5,633 nt of DNA from NCBI GenBank assembly GCA_007128555.1, contig SKXF01000097.1:1-5633 (forward strand), in the 5' to 3' direction. Source of the DNA: Clostridia bacterium (lineage in GTDB: Bacteria > Bacillota_E > SLMV01 > PUMD01). Under the pieces are notes generated by a model. That model had not been told where the DNA came from. It searched no databases and was given only the letters and a program-made list of their open reading frames with translations. The position numbers were made by a program, and so were the translations under genes. The stretch's first letter is position 1. Every line of letters begins with the position of its first letter. Below, piece by piece: positions 1 to 5,633 of this stretch.

Positions 1-275
1 CGAGATGGGATGCTGAGCACCTGGAGCGGGCGTGCGAGCGGATTGTGAACATCGAGCGACTGTACCTGGTGCGGGCGGGCATCTCTTCGGCCGATGACAG
101 GTTGCCTGTGCGGTTCACCCAGGAGCCTTTGCCTCCGGATTCGGGTCCCTCCGCCGGAAGCAAGGTGGAACTGGACCAGATGCTTGCGGAGTACTACCGG
201 GTGCGTGGGTGGGACCCGGAGACCGGACGACCGACCCCGGAGACGCTCTCCCGGCTGGGTCTGGTTGATGCGTGA
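1..275 (+). CDS. Aldehyde ferredoxin oxidoreductase family protein, C-terminal fragment
   Basis: This is the last 91 residues of an AOR-family enzyme, read in the frame starting at base 3 and ending at TGA 273-275; the gene begins outside the window. AOR-family enzymes oxidise aldehydes to carboxylic acids and pass electrons to ferredoxin, using a tungsten or molybdenum bis-pterin cofactor and one [4Fe-4S] cluster, normally in the cytoplasm of anaerobes. What is visible matches the family's C-terminal pattern: a helix with ERIVNIERLYLVRAGIS, then DDRLPVRFTQEPLP, a Gly/Ser-rich linker, then LDQMLAEYYRVRGWDPETGRPT and a final LSRLGL. The cofactor- and cluster-binding residues lie upstream and cannot be checked. 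The GTG at 45 lies inside this conserved block, so it is not the true start. The aldehyde substrate (broad-range AOR, formaldehyde or glyceraldehyde-3-phosphate type) cannot be told from this part. The gene converges on the M28 peptidase gene across a hairpin. Confidence 0.88.
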   Translation, partial: RWDAEHLERACERIVNIERLYLVRAGISSADDRLPVRFTQEPLPPDSGPSAGSKVELDQMLAEYYRVRGWDPETGRPTPETLSRLGLVDA

Positions 276-298
276 GGCGGGGGCGACCTGCCCCCGCC
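276..298. terminator. GC-rich hairpin between convergent genes, likely bidirectional terminator
   Basis: GGCGGGGGC (276-284) pairs perfectly with GCCCCCGCC (290-298) around the five-base loop GACCT. The stem starts on the base after the AOR stop codon and lies 7 bases past the stop of the M28 gene on the other strand, so it sits at the 3' end of both transcripts. No T-tract follows on either strand, so it is not a textbook intrinsic terminator. It may still stop transcription, protect 3' ends, or act with a termination factor. Confidence 0.7.
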
Positions 299-305
299 GC
301 TGGTG

Positions 306-1676
306 TCACGTCAGCTTCTTGTTGGAATAGTGCAGTACTTCACCCAGCCCGGCCCGCTCAATGATGCTCAGGATCTCATCGGTGGTCTTGTGGGCTGCTG
401 GCCAGCTGTCCCAGTTTGCCACCCGCGCCATGATTCGTGCGACGAGGGTGCTGTCGCTTCGCAGGTCCAGGGAAGAGACTTTATCCAGGGTGTCGGCGAT
501 GGTGTGTCCCCAGTTTCGCCCAGTCTTCACCCCGGAGATATCCGCAAGGCGACCGCTTGGAATCCCCATGTATGAGAAGGGGTACATGTCGGAGCTCATG
601 CCAAATGCGGTATCGGTGACGAAAGGCCATTTCATGTCCCCGGAAATCTGCTTGAAGACAGGCAGCAGTTCGGGCCAGGCCTGCAGCATCACGGCCTTCT
701 CTCCGCTGCGACCGGCTCCGTCCAGGTTCAGCATGAAATCAATGCGGTCCAGTTCTCCCTGGTGCGCCTGTACATAGCGGCGGCTCCCGATTAGCCCGAT
801 TTCCTCCACGGGGAAACATAGGATCCGGATGGTCCGGGCCAGTCGCCCGCGGTGTCGGGCGAGCAGGCGTCCCGATTCCATGGCCACCGCAGCGCCAGAG
901 GCATCGTCCATGGATCCGGGCGCGATGTCGTGGCCATCGAAGTGGGCCCCAATGATGACGACCCGGTCGCCCAGCTCTGCTCCGGGAATCTCACCGACTA
1001 CGTTCCATGAGATCATTTCCTCGACCCAATTCTCGGTTTCGATGCGGACGCGAACCTTTCCGTCACCGGATGATTTGGCCAGGCGGATCAGGTGCATCCC
1101 CTCTTCGCGGGAGATGGCAATGCCCGGGATCTCGGCGCCGGGCCGCAATCCCCCGGTCTCGACGAGGAAACCTCCCTGGTCCCGCATCCAGATGAATCCT
1201 GCCGCTCCCGCAAGGACGGCCCGACCGTATTTCTCCAGGCGGTGTATGCCGCGCCCGATCCAGTGAGGCGACTTTGCATCGACGATGATAATCTTTCCGG
1301 CGAGGTCCTCCTGTTGAGATTCCCATTCAGCAGGGGTCCCGAGTCCCATGTAGTGGAGTTCGCCTTCGACCGAGAAGCTGCCGCAGTGGGGAAGAGATAT
1401 TACGTCATACTCCTTCCTTACCGGCTGGGTCGCCGTGAGAGAGGCGGTACCACGGCGCCACCCAGTATAGGTAAACGGCTCCTCATGCACGTTATCAAAG
1501 CCATAGCTGCGCATCTTATCCAGCATGTACTCGACGGCCTCACGTTCGCTTTCGGTGCCACCAAATCGCGAGCCCATGTCCGACAGATCTTCGACCAAGG
1601 TGTATGGCTCATCGGAGAGCATTCCCTCACCCAGCAGGTCCCGATCTAACGCCACCATGTAGCCTGCGTTCATCAT
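306..1676 (-). CDS. M28 family zinc aminopeptidase with PA domain
   Basis: Predicted di-zinc peptidase that removes N-terminal amino acids from peptides. Residue numbers count from the upstream ATG at 1682. All family metal ligands are visible: H247 in AHFDGHD, bridging D259 in MDDASG, E294 in PVEEIGLIGS, D321 in LNLDGAG and H393 in GHTIADT. The catalytic base would be E293, with D249 as the supporting Asp. A protease-associated domain lies between the N-terminal helix region and the catalytic core, at roughly 95-215 (AVLAGAAGFIWMRDQGG region). No signal peptide or membrane segment is seen, so a cytoplasmic site is likely. Start choice: three ATGs (1682, 1676, 1673) follow the GGGAGGA site. 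The first abuts it, whereas 1676 has about 7 bases of spacing, so I prefer 1676 (456 residues; 458 from 1682). It is the second gene of an operon with the S9 peptidase, whose stop codon is only 13 bases upstream. Substrate preference is not known. Confidence 0.93.
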   Translation of the reverse strand: MMNAGYMVALDRDLLGEGMLSDEPYTLVEDLSDMGSRFGGTESEREAVEYMLDKMRSYGFDNVHEEPFTYTGWRRGTASLTATQPVRKEYDVISLPHCGSFSVEGELHYMGLGTPAEWESQQEDLAGKIIIVDAKSPHWIGRGIHRLEKYGRAVLAGAAGFIWMRDQGGFLVETGGLRPGAEIPGIAISREEGMHLIRLAKSSGDGKVRVRIETENWVEEMISWNVVGEIPGAELGDRVVIIGAHFDGHDIAPGSMDDASGAAVAMESGRLLARHRGRLARTIRILCFPVEEIGLIGSRRYVQAHQGELDRIDFMLNLDGAGRSGEKAVMLQAWPELLPVFKQISGDMKWPFVTDTAFGMSSDMYPFSYMGIPSGRLADISGVKTGRNWGHTIADTLDKVSSLDLRSDSTLVARIMARVANWDSWPAAHKTTDEILSIIERAGLGEVLHYSNKKLT

Positions 1677-1682
1677 TGACAT

Positions 1683-1689
1683 TCCTCCC
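1683..1689 (-). promoter_or_regulatory. Ribosome binding site of the M28 gene, touching the S9 stop codon
   Basis: On the minus strand the S9 stop TGA (1692-1690) runs directly into GGGAGGA and then ATGTCAATGATG. The strong site sits too close to the first ATG (1682) and about 7 bases from the second (1676), which is why the second is the preferred start. A ribosome ending S9 translation covers this site, so coupled re-initiation is likely (inference). Confidence 0.75.
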
Positions 1690-3720
1690 TCAGGTTTCCA
1701 GGTATTTGACGAACCATTCGCAAATCTTGTCCAGGCGGAAGACTCGATGCCAGGGCTTGCCGCCCCGGCTGAGGCCGTGGCTTTCCCCGGAGAACCGCAC
1801 GAACTCCGTCGGAATGCCCAGCTTCTTCAAAGAGATAAAGAGCTGTTCGCCGCCATCGATGGGACAGCGCAGGTCCATGTCCGAGTGGATGACCATCAGC
1901 GGGGTGCTGCAGTTGCCGATGTGGAAGATCGGGGAAGCTTCCAGGTAGTTCATGGGCACTTCCCAGGGGAGGCCACCCATATCCTCATCGCTCATGAATC
2001 CAATGTCACTGGTGCCGAAGCCACTGTAACGGTTGACCACTGAGCGCATGCTGACGCCCGCCCTGAATCGGTCCGTGTGAGTGACAATCCAGTTTGTCAT
2101 GAAACCGCCGTAGCTTCCTCCCGCTACACCGAGTCGCGTCGGATCGATGAAGTCGAACGTCTCGAGGGCCGCATCGATACAGCCCATGACATCTCGATAG
2201 TCCAGGTTGCCCCAGTCCGAACGGATGACGGCGCAGAAGTCTTCTCCGTAGCCCTGGCTTCCCCGCGGGTTGCAGTAGATGACGACATGGCCCTGGGATG
2301 CAAGGACCTGGAACTCATGAAAGAAGCAGTCTCCGTACATGCCCATGGGGCCACCGTGGATCTGCAGTACGGTTGGATATCGCTTACCAGGATCGAAGTT
2401 GGTGGGCCGGATCATCCATCCGTCGAGATCGAGGCCGTCCACCGTGAACTGGAATCGCTCGGGTTCGACCACCTCCAGGGGGCAGAGTGTATCGGCATTG
2501 GGATCGTAGACCGTCTCGTTTGTCCAGGGGGTTTTCATGTCCAGGGCCCTGATCCGCCCTGGGGATGTGCCGTCAAGGACGATGATCACGGCCCTGTCTG
2601 CCGCGGGGGCCAGGTCGAAGCCGGAGACCACGTGTTGCCCGGTCGTCACAGCCTCGGGCTGGCCCCCGTCGCGGTGAACGCGGAAAAGATTTACGGAGCC
2701 CCGAACGCTGCCTGGGAAGAACAGGTGCTCGCCATCTTGCGAGTAGATGGGAGCGACGGGCCCGGAGCTCCGGAGGTCAGATATCGAGGCATCCTGGACC
2801 GGGTAATCCCACGAAGACGTGAGGCACTGGGGCTCACCGCCCTCAACGTCCACGGTCCACAGGTGGGGGGTGGAGTAGTTGCCACTGGGCCGGATGTGGC
2901 CGGCGTAGGCCAGGTGAGTGCTGCCTGGAGACCAGGCCGGGTTGAACACAGGTCCCTTCGAGGGCGTAAGCTTCCTGGGAGTTCCTCCTTTCGGAGGTAT
3001 GATATACAGGTCGGTGTGGCGCTGGTAGTCATTTTGGGGGTCCAGGTTGGAGGTGAAAGCGATCCACGCCCCGTCGGGTGACCAGGTTGGCCCAGACACA
3101 TCGAAGGCTCCGGCTGTCAGGAAGTCGGGACCTGGGAGGCCGTCTTCCGACATCTCGACCGAGACCGTGGCCAGGTGTCTTCGCTTCTCGTCGAAGTAGC
3201 CCACGCCATCCCACTTGTACCGAATGCGCGTGATTACCTTCACATCGCGATTGAACGTCTCATATGGGTCGTTGTCTTCATCGGGTTCACACGCTCGAAC
3301 TGGGCCGGAGGGAGGCACCGGGGCGGTGATAGCGAGGTGCGTACCGTCCGGAGACCAGCATAACTCCCGGACCCCGTGCTTGAGATCCGTGATCTGCCGG
3401 GCCTCTCCCCCTGACGTTGGGATGACCCAGGCCTGTTTCGTGTTCTCCCCCGCCGCGTCCGTGGGGCGATCCGAGAGAAAGGCGATGTGTGTTCCGTCGG
3501 GAGACCAACGTGGGTAGGTATCGCTCCCGTGGTCCATGGTCAGGGAGCCTGGCTTCCCTCCCCACCGGCACCACATCAACTGGGAGCGGTACTGGTTGTC
3601 TTCCTCGTCTATGCGGGTGACCACCCAGCACATGCTCTTCCCGTCTGGGGACATCTGGACGTCGCTTACGGTCTTCATCTTCAGCAGGTCTCGTGAATCA
3701 ACCCGGGTGTCATTGCTCAC
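1690..3720 (-). CDS. S9 family serine peptidase (prolyl oligopeptidase / acylaminoacyl-peptidase type)
   Basis: Predicted serine peptidase acting on short peptides, probably an acylaminoacyl-peptidase or dipeptidyl-peptidase of subfamily S9C. Numbering counts from the in-frame ATG at 3756. Residues about 22-425 form a beta-propeller that gates the active site, with PD40-type repeats at 36-39 (SPDG), 84-88, 134-138 and 225-229 (WSPDG), a degenerate WSPGS at 275 and YSQDG at 338. The C-terminal alpha/beta-hydrolase domain (about 435-688) has the oxyanion-hole HGGP (467-470), NPRGSQGYG, nucleophile S548 in GGSYGG, D628 in HSDMDLRCP and H660 in GESHGLSRGGK: a complete triad. No signal peptide is seen. 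Start: GTG 3718-3720 gives a typical N-terminus (VSNDTRVDSRDLLKMKTVSD) preceded by AAGGAAGAG. ATG 3756 would add 12 charged residues not usual for the family and has AAGGA 12 bases away, so it remains possible. First gene of an operon with the M28 peptidase. Confidence 0.93.
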   Translation of the reverse strand: MSNDTRVDSRDLLKMKTVSDVQMSPDGKSMCWVVTRIDEEDNQYRSQLMWCRWGGKPGSLTMDHGSDTYPRWSPDGTHIAFLSDRPTDAAGENTKQAWVIPTSGGEARQITDLKHGVRELCWSPDGTHLAITAPVPPSGPVRACEPDEDNDPYETFNRDVKVITRIRYKWDGVGYFDEKRRHLATVSVEMSEDGLPGPDFLTAGAFDVSGPTWSPDGAWIAFTSNLDPQNDYQRHTDLYIIPPKGGTPRKLTPSKGPVFNPAWSPGSTHLAYAGHIRPSGNYSTPHLWTVDVEGGEPQCLTSSWDYPVQDASISDLRSSGPVAPIYSQDGEHLFFPGSVRGSVNLFRVHRDGGQPEAVTTGQHVVSGFDLAPAADRAVIIVLDGTSPGRIRALDMKTPWTNETVYDPNADTLCPLEVVEPERFQFTVDGLDLDGWMIRPTNFDPGKRYPTVLQIHGGPMGMYGDCFFHEFQVLASQGHVVIYCNPRGSQGYGEDFCAVIRSDWGNLDYRDVMGCIDAALETFDFIDPTRLGVAGGSYGGFMTNWIVTHTDRFRAGVSMRSVVNRYSGFGTSDIGFMSDEDMGGLPWEVPMNYLEASPIFHIGNCSTPLMVIHSDMDLRCPIDGGEQLFISLKKLGIPTEFVRFSGESHGLSRGGKPWHRVFRLDKICEWFVKYLET

Positions 3721-3759
3721 CTGGCATCTCTTCCTTTCCTCGATACGTGCAGCCATTGC

Positions 3760-3768
3760 ATACTGTAT
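3760..3768 (-). promoter_or_regulatory. Possible -10 element / small palindrome upstream of S9
   Basis: The palindrome ATAC-T-GTAT contains TACAGT on the minus strand, matching 4 of 6 positions of TATAAT. It lies about 42 bases before the preferred GTG start, which would give a leader of roughly 35 bases. No good -35 box is found 17 bases further upstream. If ATG 3756 is the true start instead, this site would be too close to act as its -10. Weak call. Confidence 0.22.
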
Positions 3769-3880
3769 TCCTTCGTCGAGGGGGTACCAGCTCCTGCTTG
3801 CCCATCCGATTGAGGAAATCGAGACGGAATCAGCAGTTTTCTGCGAGGGCTCGTTTGCACCTCTCCCGGTAAGTGGGTGC

Positions 3881-3940
3881 TCCCCTGGGGACGGCGATCA
3901 CCCCTGGAGACGCCCTCCAGGTCGGCAGGTTCTCCAGGGG
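3881..3940. repeat. Cluster of CCCCTGGAGA-type half-sites with competing inverted repeats
   Basis: Four related elements are seen. A is CCCCTGGGGA at 3882-3891, itself a palindrome with 3881. B is CCCCTGGAGA at 3901-3910. C is CTCCAGG at 3915-3921. D is TCTCCAGGGG at 3931-3940. A and B are direct repeats 19 bases apart, agreeing at 12 of 14 positions. B can pair with C (7 bp, 5-base loop, forming a 19-base dyad at 3903-3921) or with D (perfect 10 bp, 20-base loop), but not both at once. The site lies about 180 bases from the S9 start and about 165 from the CPBP start. It may be an operator array for a dimeric regulator or an RNA structure; its role is not known. Confidence 0.6.
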
Positions 3941-4030
3941 ATGATGTGACTGCGCCTGTCATCGTCCTGTCCCTTCGGACATAGGGTACGTTGAGACGGG
4001 GTTCGGCATCTGGGCATGAACGGGGGCAGA

Positions 4031-4047
4031 GGAGCGAAGCTTGCTCC
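4031..4047 (+). repeat. Small hairpin in the CPBP gene leader
   Basis: GGAGC (4031-4035) pairs with GCTCC (4043-4047), extended inward by one G-T and one A-T pair, leaving a 3-base loop around AAGCTT. It lies about 60 bases before the CPBP start. It would be in the mRNA leader if transcription begins upstream. No terminator tract follows. It could be chance in GC-rich DNA. Confidence 0.3.
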
Positions 4048-4105
4048 GGACGAAGGGGAGCTGCTTCCGACGCGGTCGCCTGCAGGGCATTGGGGGTGAG
4101 AACCC

Positions 4106-5047
4106 GTGCATGAACGCAACGGTCACTCGGCGAAGGGGGGGAAGGGGCCGGGCCTGGAACAGGCGTCGCGCCTGGTTCTCACGGTGTTTATCCTGCTCCT
4201 TGTCCTGGGTTCGGCGGTGCAGGTTCTGAATTTCGAGGTGGGCACCCTCATCGCGCAGTGGGTCCTCATCCTGGTTCCCGCCCTGTGGTACCTGGGGCGT
4301 CACCGGGTGCATCCTGGGGATTTCGCCCGCATGAGGATGCTCGAGACCCGGTACATTTCGCCCGTACTGCTGCTCACCCTGTGCACCTGGATGATCAATG
4401 TCCTGCTCACCGTCATCCTGGTGACCCATCTCGCACGGCTCGGGTTTGAACCCCTGGATGGTATTCCTCCCCCGACGACGCTAACGGATCTCGGGCGCTA
4501 CCTGTTCCTGGTCGGAATCTCAGCCGGAGTTTGCGAGGAGATATTCTTTCGCAGTGCCATATTGCCCTCGGTTGAAGCATCCGATGGGACCCTTGCAGCA
4601 CTCATGTTCAGTTCCCTGGTCTTTGCCCTGTTCCACGGATCCTTCACCAGCCTCATCACGATGTTTTTCCTGGGCCTGACGATCGGGGTGGTTGTGATCA
4701 AGACCCGCTCGATCGTGGCAGGCATACTGCAGCACACCGTCAACAACGTCCTGGCGGTTTCATCCTTTTATGTGCTGACGAACGACTCGATGGCAGGCTA
4801 CCTGGAGGGGATGGGGCCCCACGTGTACCTATCGCTGGCCCTGTTGGCCCTCCTGGGTTACGCCTGGTCCCTGGGGATGTTGAACAGGCTTTCTCCCGTG
4901 GGCTCCGTCCTGGAGAATCGAACAAGATGGCTGCCCTGCGGGTGGTTGAACTGGGCGACGATCCTTCTGGCAATCATCGCTGCCATCCTCATGTCTGCTG
5001 AGCTCCTGGTCGGATTCCGGCTAGTACAATCGCTGGAGGTCCTGTGA
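4106..5047 (+). CDS. CPBP family intramembrane glutamic endopeptidase
   Basis: A 313-residue multi-pass membrane protein with the three motifs of the CPBP (Abi/Rce1-like, Pfam Abi/CAAX protease) family: E144-E145-xxx-R149 in CEEIFFRS, H177 in FALFHGS, and H210-xxx-N214 in HTVNN. These residues form the active site inside the membrane in the known structure of an archaeal Rce1. About eight or nine hydrophobic segments are seen, near 21-41, 47-63, 86-109, 131-150, 160-178, 181-198, 203-223, 237-257 and 280-304, with a polar Lys/Gly-rich N-terminal tail (1-20). The GTG start is preceded by GGGGGTGAG with 5 bases of spacing, and an in-frame TGA at 4097-4099 rules out any start further upstream. 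Bacterial members serve in bacteriocin self-immunity, peptide maturation or membrane stress, and the substrate here is unknown. The ABC ATPase gene follows 88 bases later on the same strand, which suggests a shared process. Confidence 0.92.
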   Translation: MHERNGHSAKGGKGPGLEQASRLVLTVFILLLVLGSAVQVLNFEVGTLIAQWVLILVPALWYLGRHRVHPGDFARMRMLETRYISPVLLLTLCTWMINVLLTVILVTHLARLGFEPLDGIPPPTTLTDLGRYLFLVGISAGVCEEIFFRSAILPSVEASDGTLAALMFSSLVFALFHGSFTSLITMFFLGLTIGVVVIKTRSIVAGILQHTVNNVLAVSSFYVLTNDSMAGYLEGMGPHVYLSLALLALLGYAWSLGMLNRLSPVGSVLENRTRWLPCGWLNWATILLAIIAAILMSAELLVGFRLVQSLEVL

Positions 5048-5135
5048 TACGATCAACACGGATGCCGGGTCGTCGGGGTGATCCAGGCTGCTTGTGGACG
5101 CATTCAGACCTTCTGCGCAGAAAGGAAAACCTGCA

Positions 5136-5633
5136 ATGGAAGAGGTACTGTCGGTGAAGGGGTTAACCCGAACCTACGGCGACACGGTTGCGCTCAGCGA
5201 TGCCAGTTTTGCCGTGGGCGCCGGCGAGATCCTGGGGCTCCTGGGCCCAAACGGAGCGGGCAAGACCACGTCGATTCGGATCATTATGGACATCATTTCA
5301 GCAGACTCAGGAGAGGTCACCTTTAACTTCAGCGGTGCGCCGCTCCACAGCAAGGAGCGGATTGGCTACCTGCCCGAGGAGCGGGGGCTGTATGAGGATG
5401 CAAAGGTCCTTGACAACCTCCTCTACTTCGCCCGCCTCAAGGGAATGGACATCGCCAGGGCCGAGGCATCTGCCATGGCCTGGCTGAACAAGCTGGAGAT
5501 GGCGGACTGGGGGCAGAAGAAGCTCGAGCAGCTGTCCAAGGGTATGCAGCAGAAGGTTCAGTTCATCGCCAGTGTGCTGCATGAGCCCGATCTCCTGGTC
5601 CTCGATGAGCCCTTCTCAGGCCTTGACCCGATC
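5136..5633 (+). CDS. ABC transporter ATP-binding protein, NatA/YhaQ-like exporter type, N-terminal part
   Basis: The first 166 residues of a nucleotide-binding domain that would power an ABC-2 type export permease; the frame is open to the window edge, so the gene is cut. Visible motifs are the A-loop tyrosine Y14 (TRTYGD), Walker A GPNGAGKTT (37-45), the Q-loop region IGYLPEERGLY (76-86, with E81 where Q is usual), signature LSKGMQQK (133-140), Walker B LLVLDEP (153-159) with catalytic E158, and D-loop SGLDP (161-165). The H-switch lies beyond the window. The start ATG is preceded by AAAGGA with 9 bases of spacing. LPEERGLY followed by LSKGMQQK is typical of the NatA/YhaQ-type group that partners with large ABC-2 permeases, so a permease gene is expected just downstream (inference). 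The transported substrate cannot be told. The 88 bases between the CPBP stop and this start contain no clear terminator, so co-transcription is possible. Confidence 0.93.
   Translation, partial: MEEVLSVKGLTRTYGDTVALSDASFAVGAGEILGLLGPNGAGKTTSIRIIMDIISADSGEVTFNFSGAPLHSKERIGYLPEERGLYEDAKVLDNLLYFARLKGMDIARAEASAMAWLNKLEMADWGQKKLEQLSKGMQQKVQFIASVLHEPDLLVLDEPFSGLDPI

Larger units (their letters stand above)
3721..4105. promoter_or_regulatory. Divergent intergenic region upstream of S9 and CPBP genes
   Basis: About 385 bases between two outward-facing genes, with no convincing coding frame. It should hold the promoters of the S9-M28 operon (leftward) and the CPBP gene (rightward). It contains the half-site cluster at 3881-3940, a small ATACTGTAT palindrome near the S9 start and a hairpin at 4031-4047. 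I find no strong sigma70-type -35/-10 pair in either direction, so promoter positions are not assigned with confidence. Confidence 0.6.

Noticed and set aside
1092..1649. A 185-codon plus-strand open frame opposite the M28 gene
   Set aside because: It is antisense to the well-supported M28 aminopeptidase, with no recognisable domain; a GC-driven shadow frame.
2077..3081. A 334-codon open frame on the plus strand, antisense to the S9 gene
   Set aside because: It lies wholly inside a gene with a complete catalytic triad and propeller repeats on the other strand. Its translation has no recognisable domain and no good ribosome binding site. Long antisense frames are common opposite GC-rich genes.
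2925..3510. Repeated DNA segments resembling GGAGACCA, including a CCTGGAGACCAGG palindrome near 2925
   Set aside because: They encode the WSPDG/WSPGS repeats of the S9 beta-propeller on the minus strand, so protein repetition explains them. The likeness to the intergenic CCTGGAGA elements is probably chance.
3959..4429. A 156-codon minus-strand frame across the CPBP start
   Set aside because: Its translation is low-complexity, Gln/Arg/Pro-rich, and overlaps the strongly supported CPBP gene; it has no recognisable domain.
5078..5487. Two short plus-strand frames (82 and 99 codons) over the ABC ATPase
   Set aside because: They are out of frame with the ATPase reading frame from 5136, which carries Walker A, signature and Walker B motifs.
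1..5633. CRISPR array, tRNA, rRNA, transposase or integrase
   Set aside because: No regularly spaced repeats of CRISPR type, no tRNA-like cloverleaf, no rRNA segment and no mobile-element protein was seen on either strand by eye.

Overview
The window is GC-rich and densely coding. It suggests an anaerobic prokaryote, because the first gene is the end of a tungsten/molybdenum-dependent aldehyde:ferredoxin oxidoreductase. Good purine-rich ribosome binding sites precede the genes, and GTG appears to be used as a start alongside ATG. These features fit a GC-rich anaerobic bacterium. An archaeon with bacterial-style leaders cannot be excluded, and I cannot name a lineage from the sequence.

Layout, left to right. 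(1) 1-275, plus strand: the C-terminal 91 residues of an AOR-family oxidoreductase, which begins outside the window. (2) 276-298: a perfect 9-bp GC hairpin between two convergent genes, probably a shared bidirectional terminator. (3) 306-1676, minus: a complete M28 zinc aminopeptidase with a protease-associated domain. (4) 1690-3720, minus: a complete S9 (prolyl oligopeptidase/acylaminoacyl peptidase type) serine peptidase with a beta-propeller and an alpha/beta-hydrolase domain. The S9 stop codon touches the ribosome binding site of the M28 gene, so the two form a tightly coupled S9-M28 operon. (5) 3721-4105: a divergent intergenic region of about 385 bp with no gene. It contains a cluster of CCCCTGGAGA/CTCCAGG half-sites that can form two mutually exclusive hairpins. 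(6) 4106-5047, plus: a CPBP-family (Abi/Rce1-like) intramembrane protease. (7) 5136-5633, plus: the N-terminal 166 residues of an ABC transporter ATPase of the NatA/YhaQ-like exporter type, cut by the window edge.

How the genes may work together (inference). Neither peptidase has a visible signal peptide, so both probably act in the cytoplasm. The S9 enzyme would cleave oligopeptides or acyl-peptides and the M28 enzyme would trim the products to amino acids. An AOR next door fits amino-acid fermentation, where aldehydes from 2-oxoacids are oxidised with ferredoxin, but it is transcribed toward the peptidases and is not in their operon. The CPBP protease and the ABC ATPase lie in the same direction 88 bp apart and may form a membrane-stress, export or immunity module. 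No substrate peptide gene is visible. Most of the window is recognisable; the best unexplained element is the inverted-repeat cluster in the divergent promoter region.
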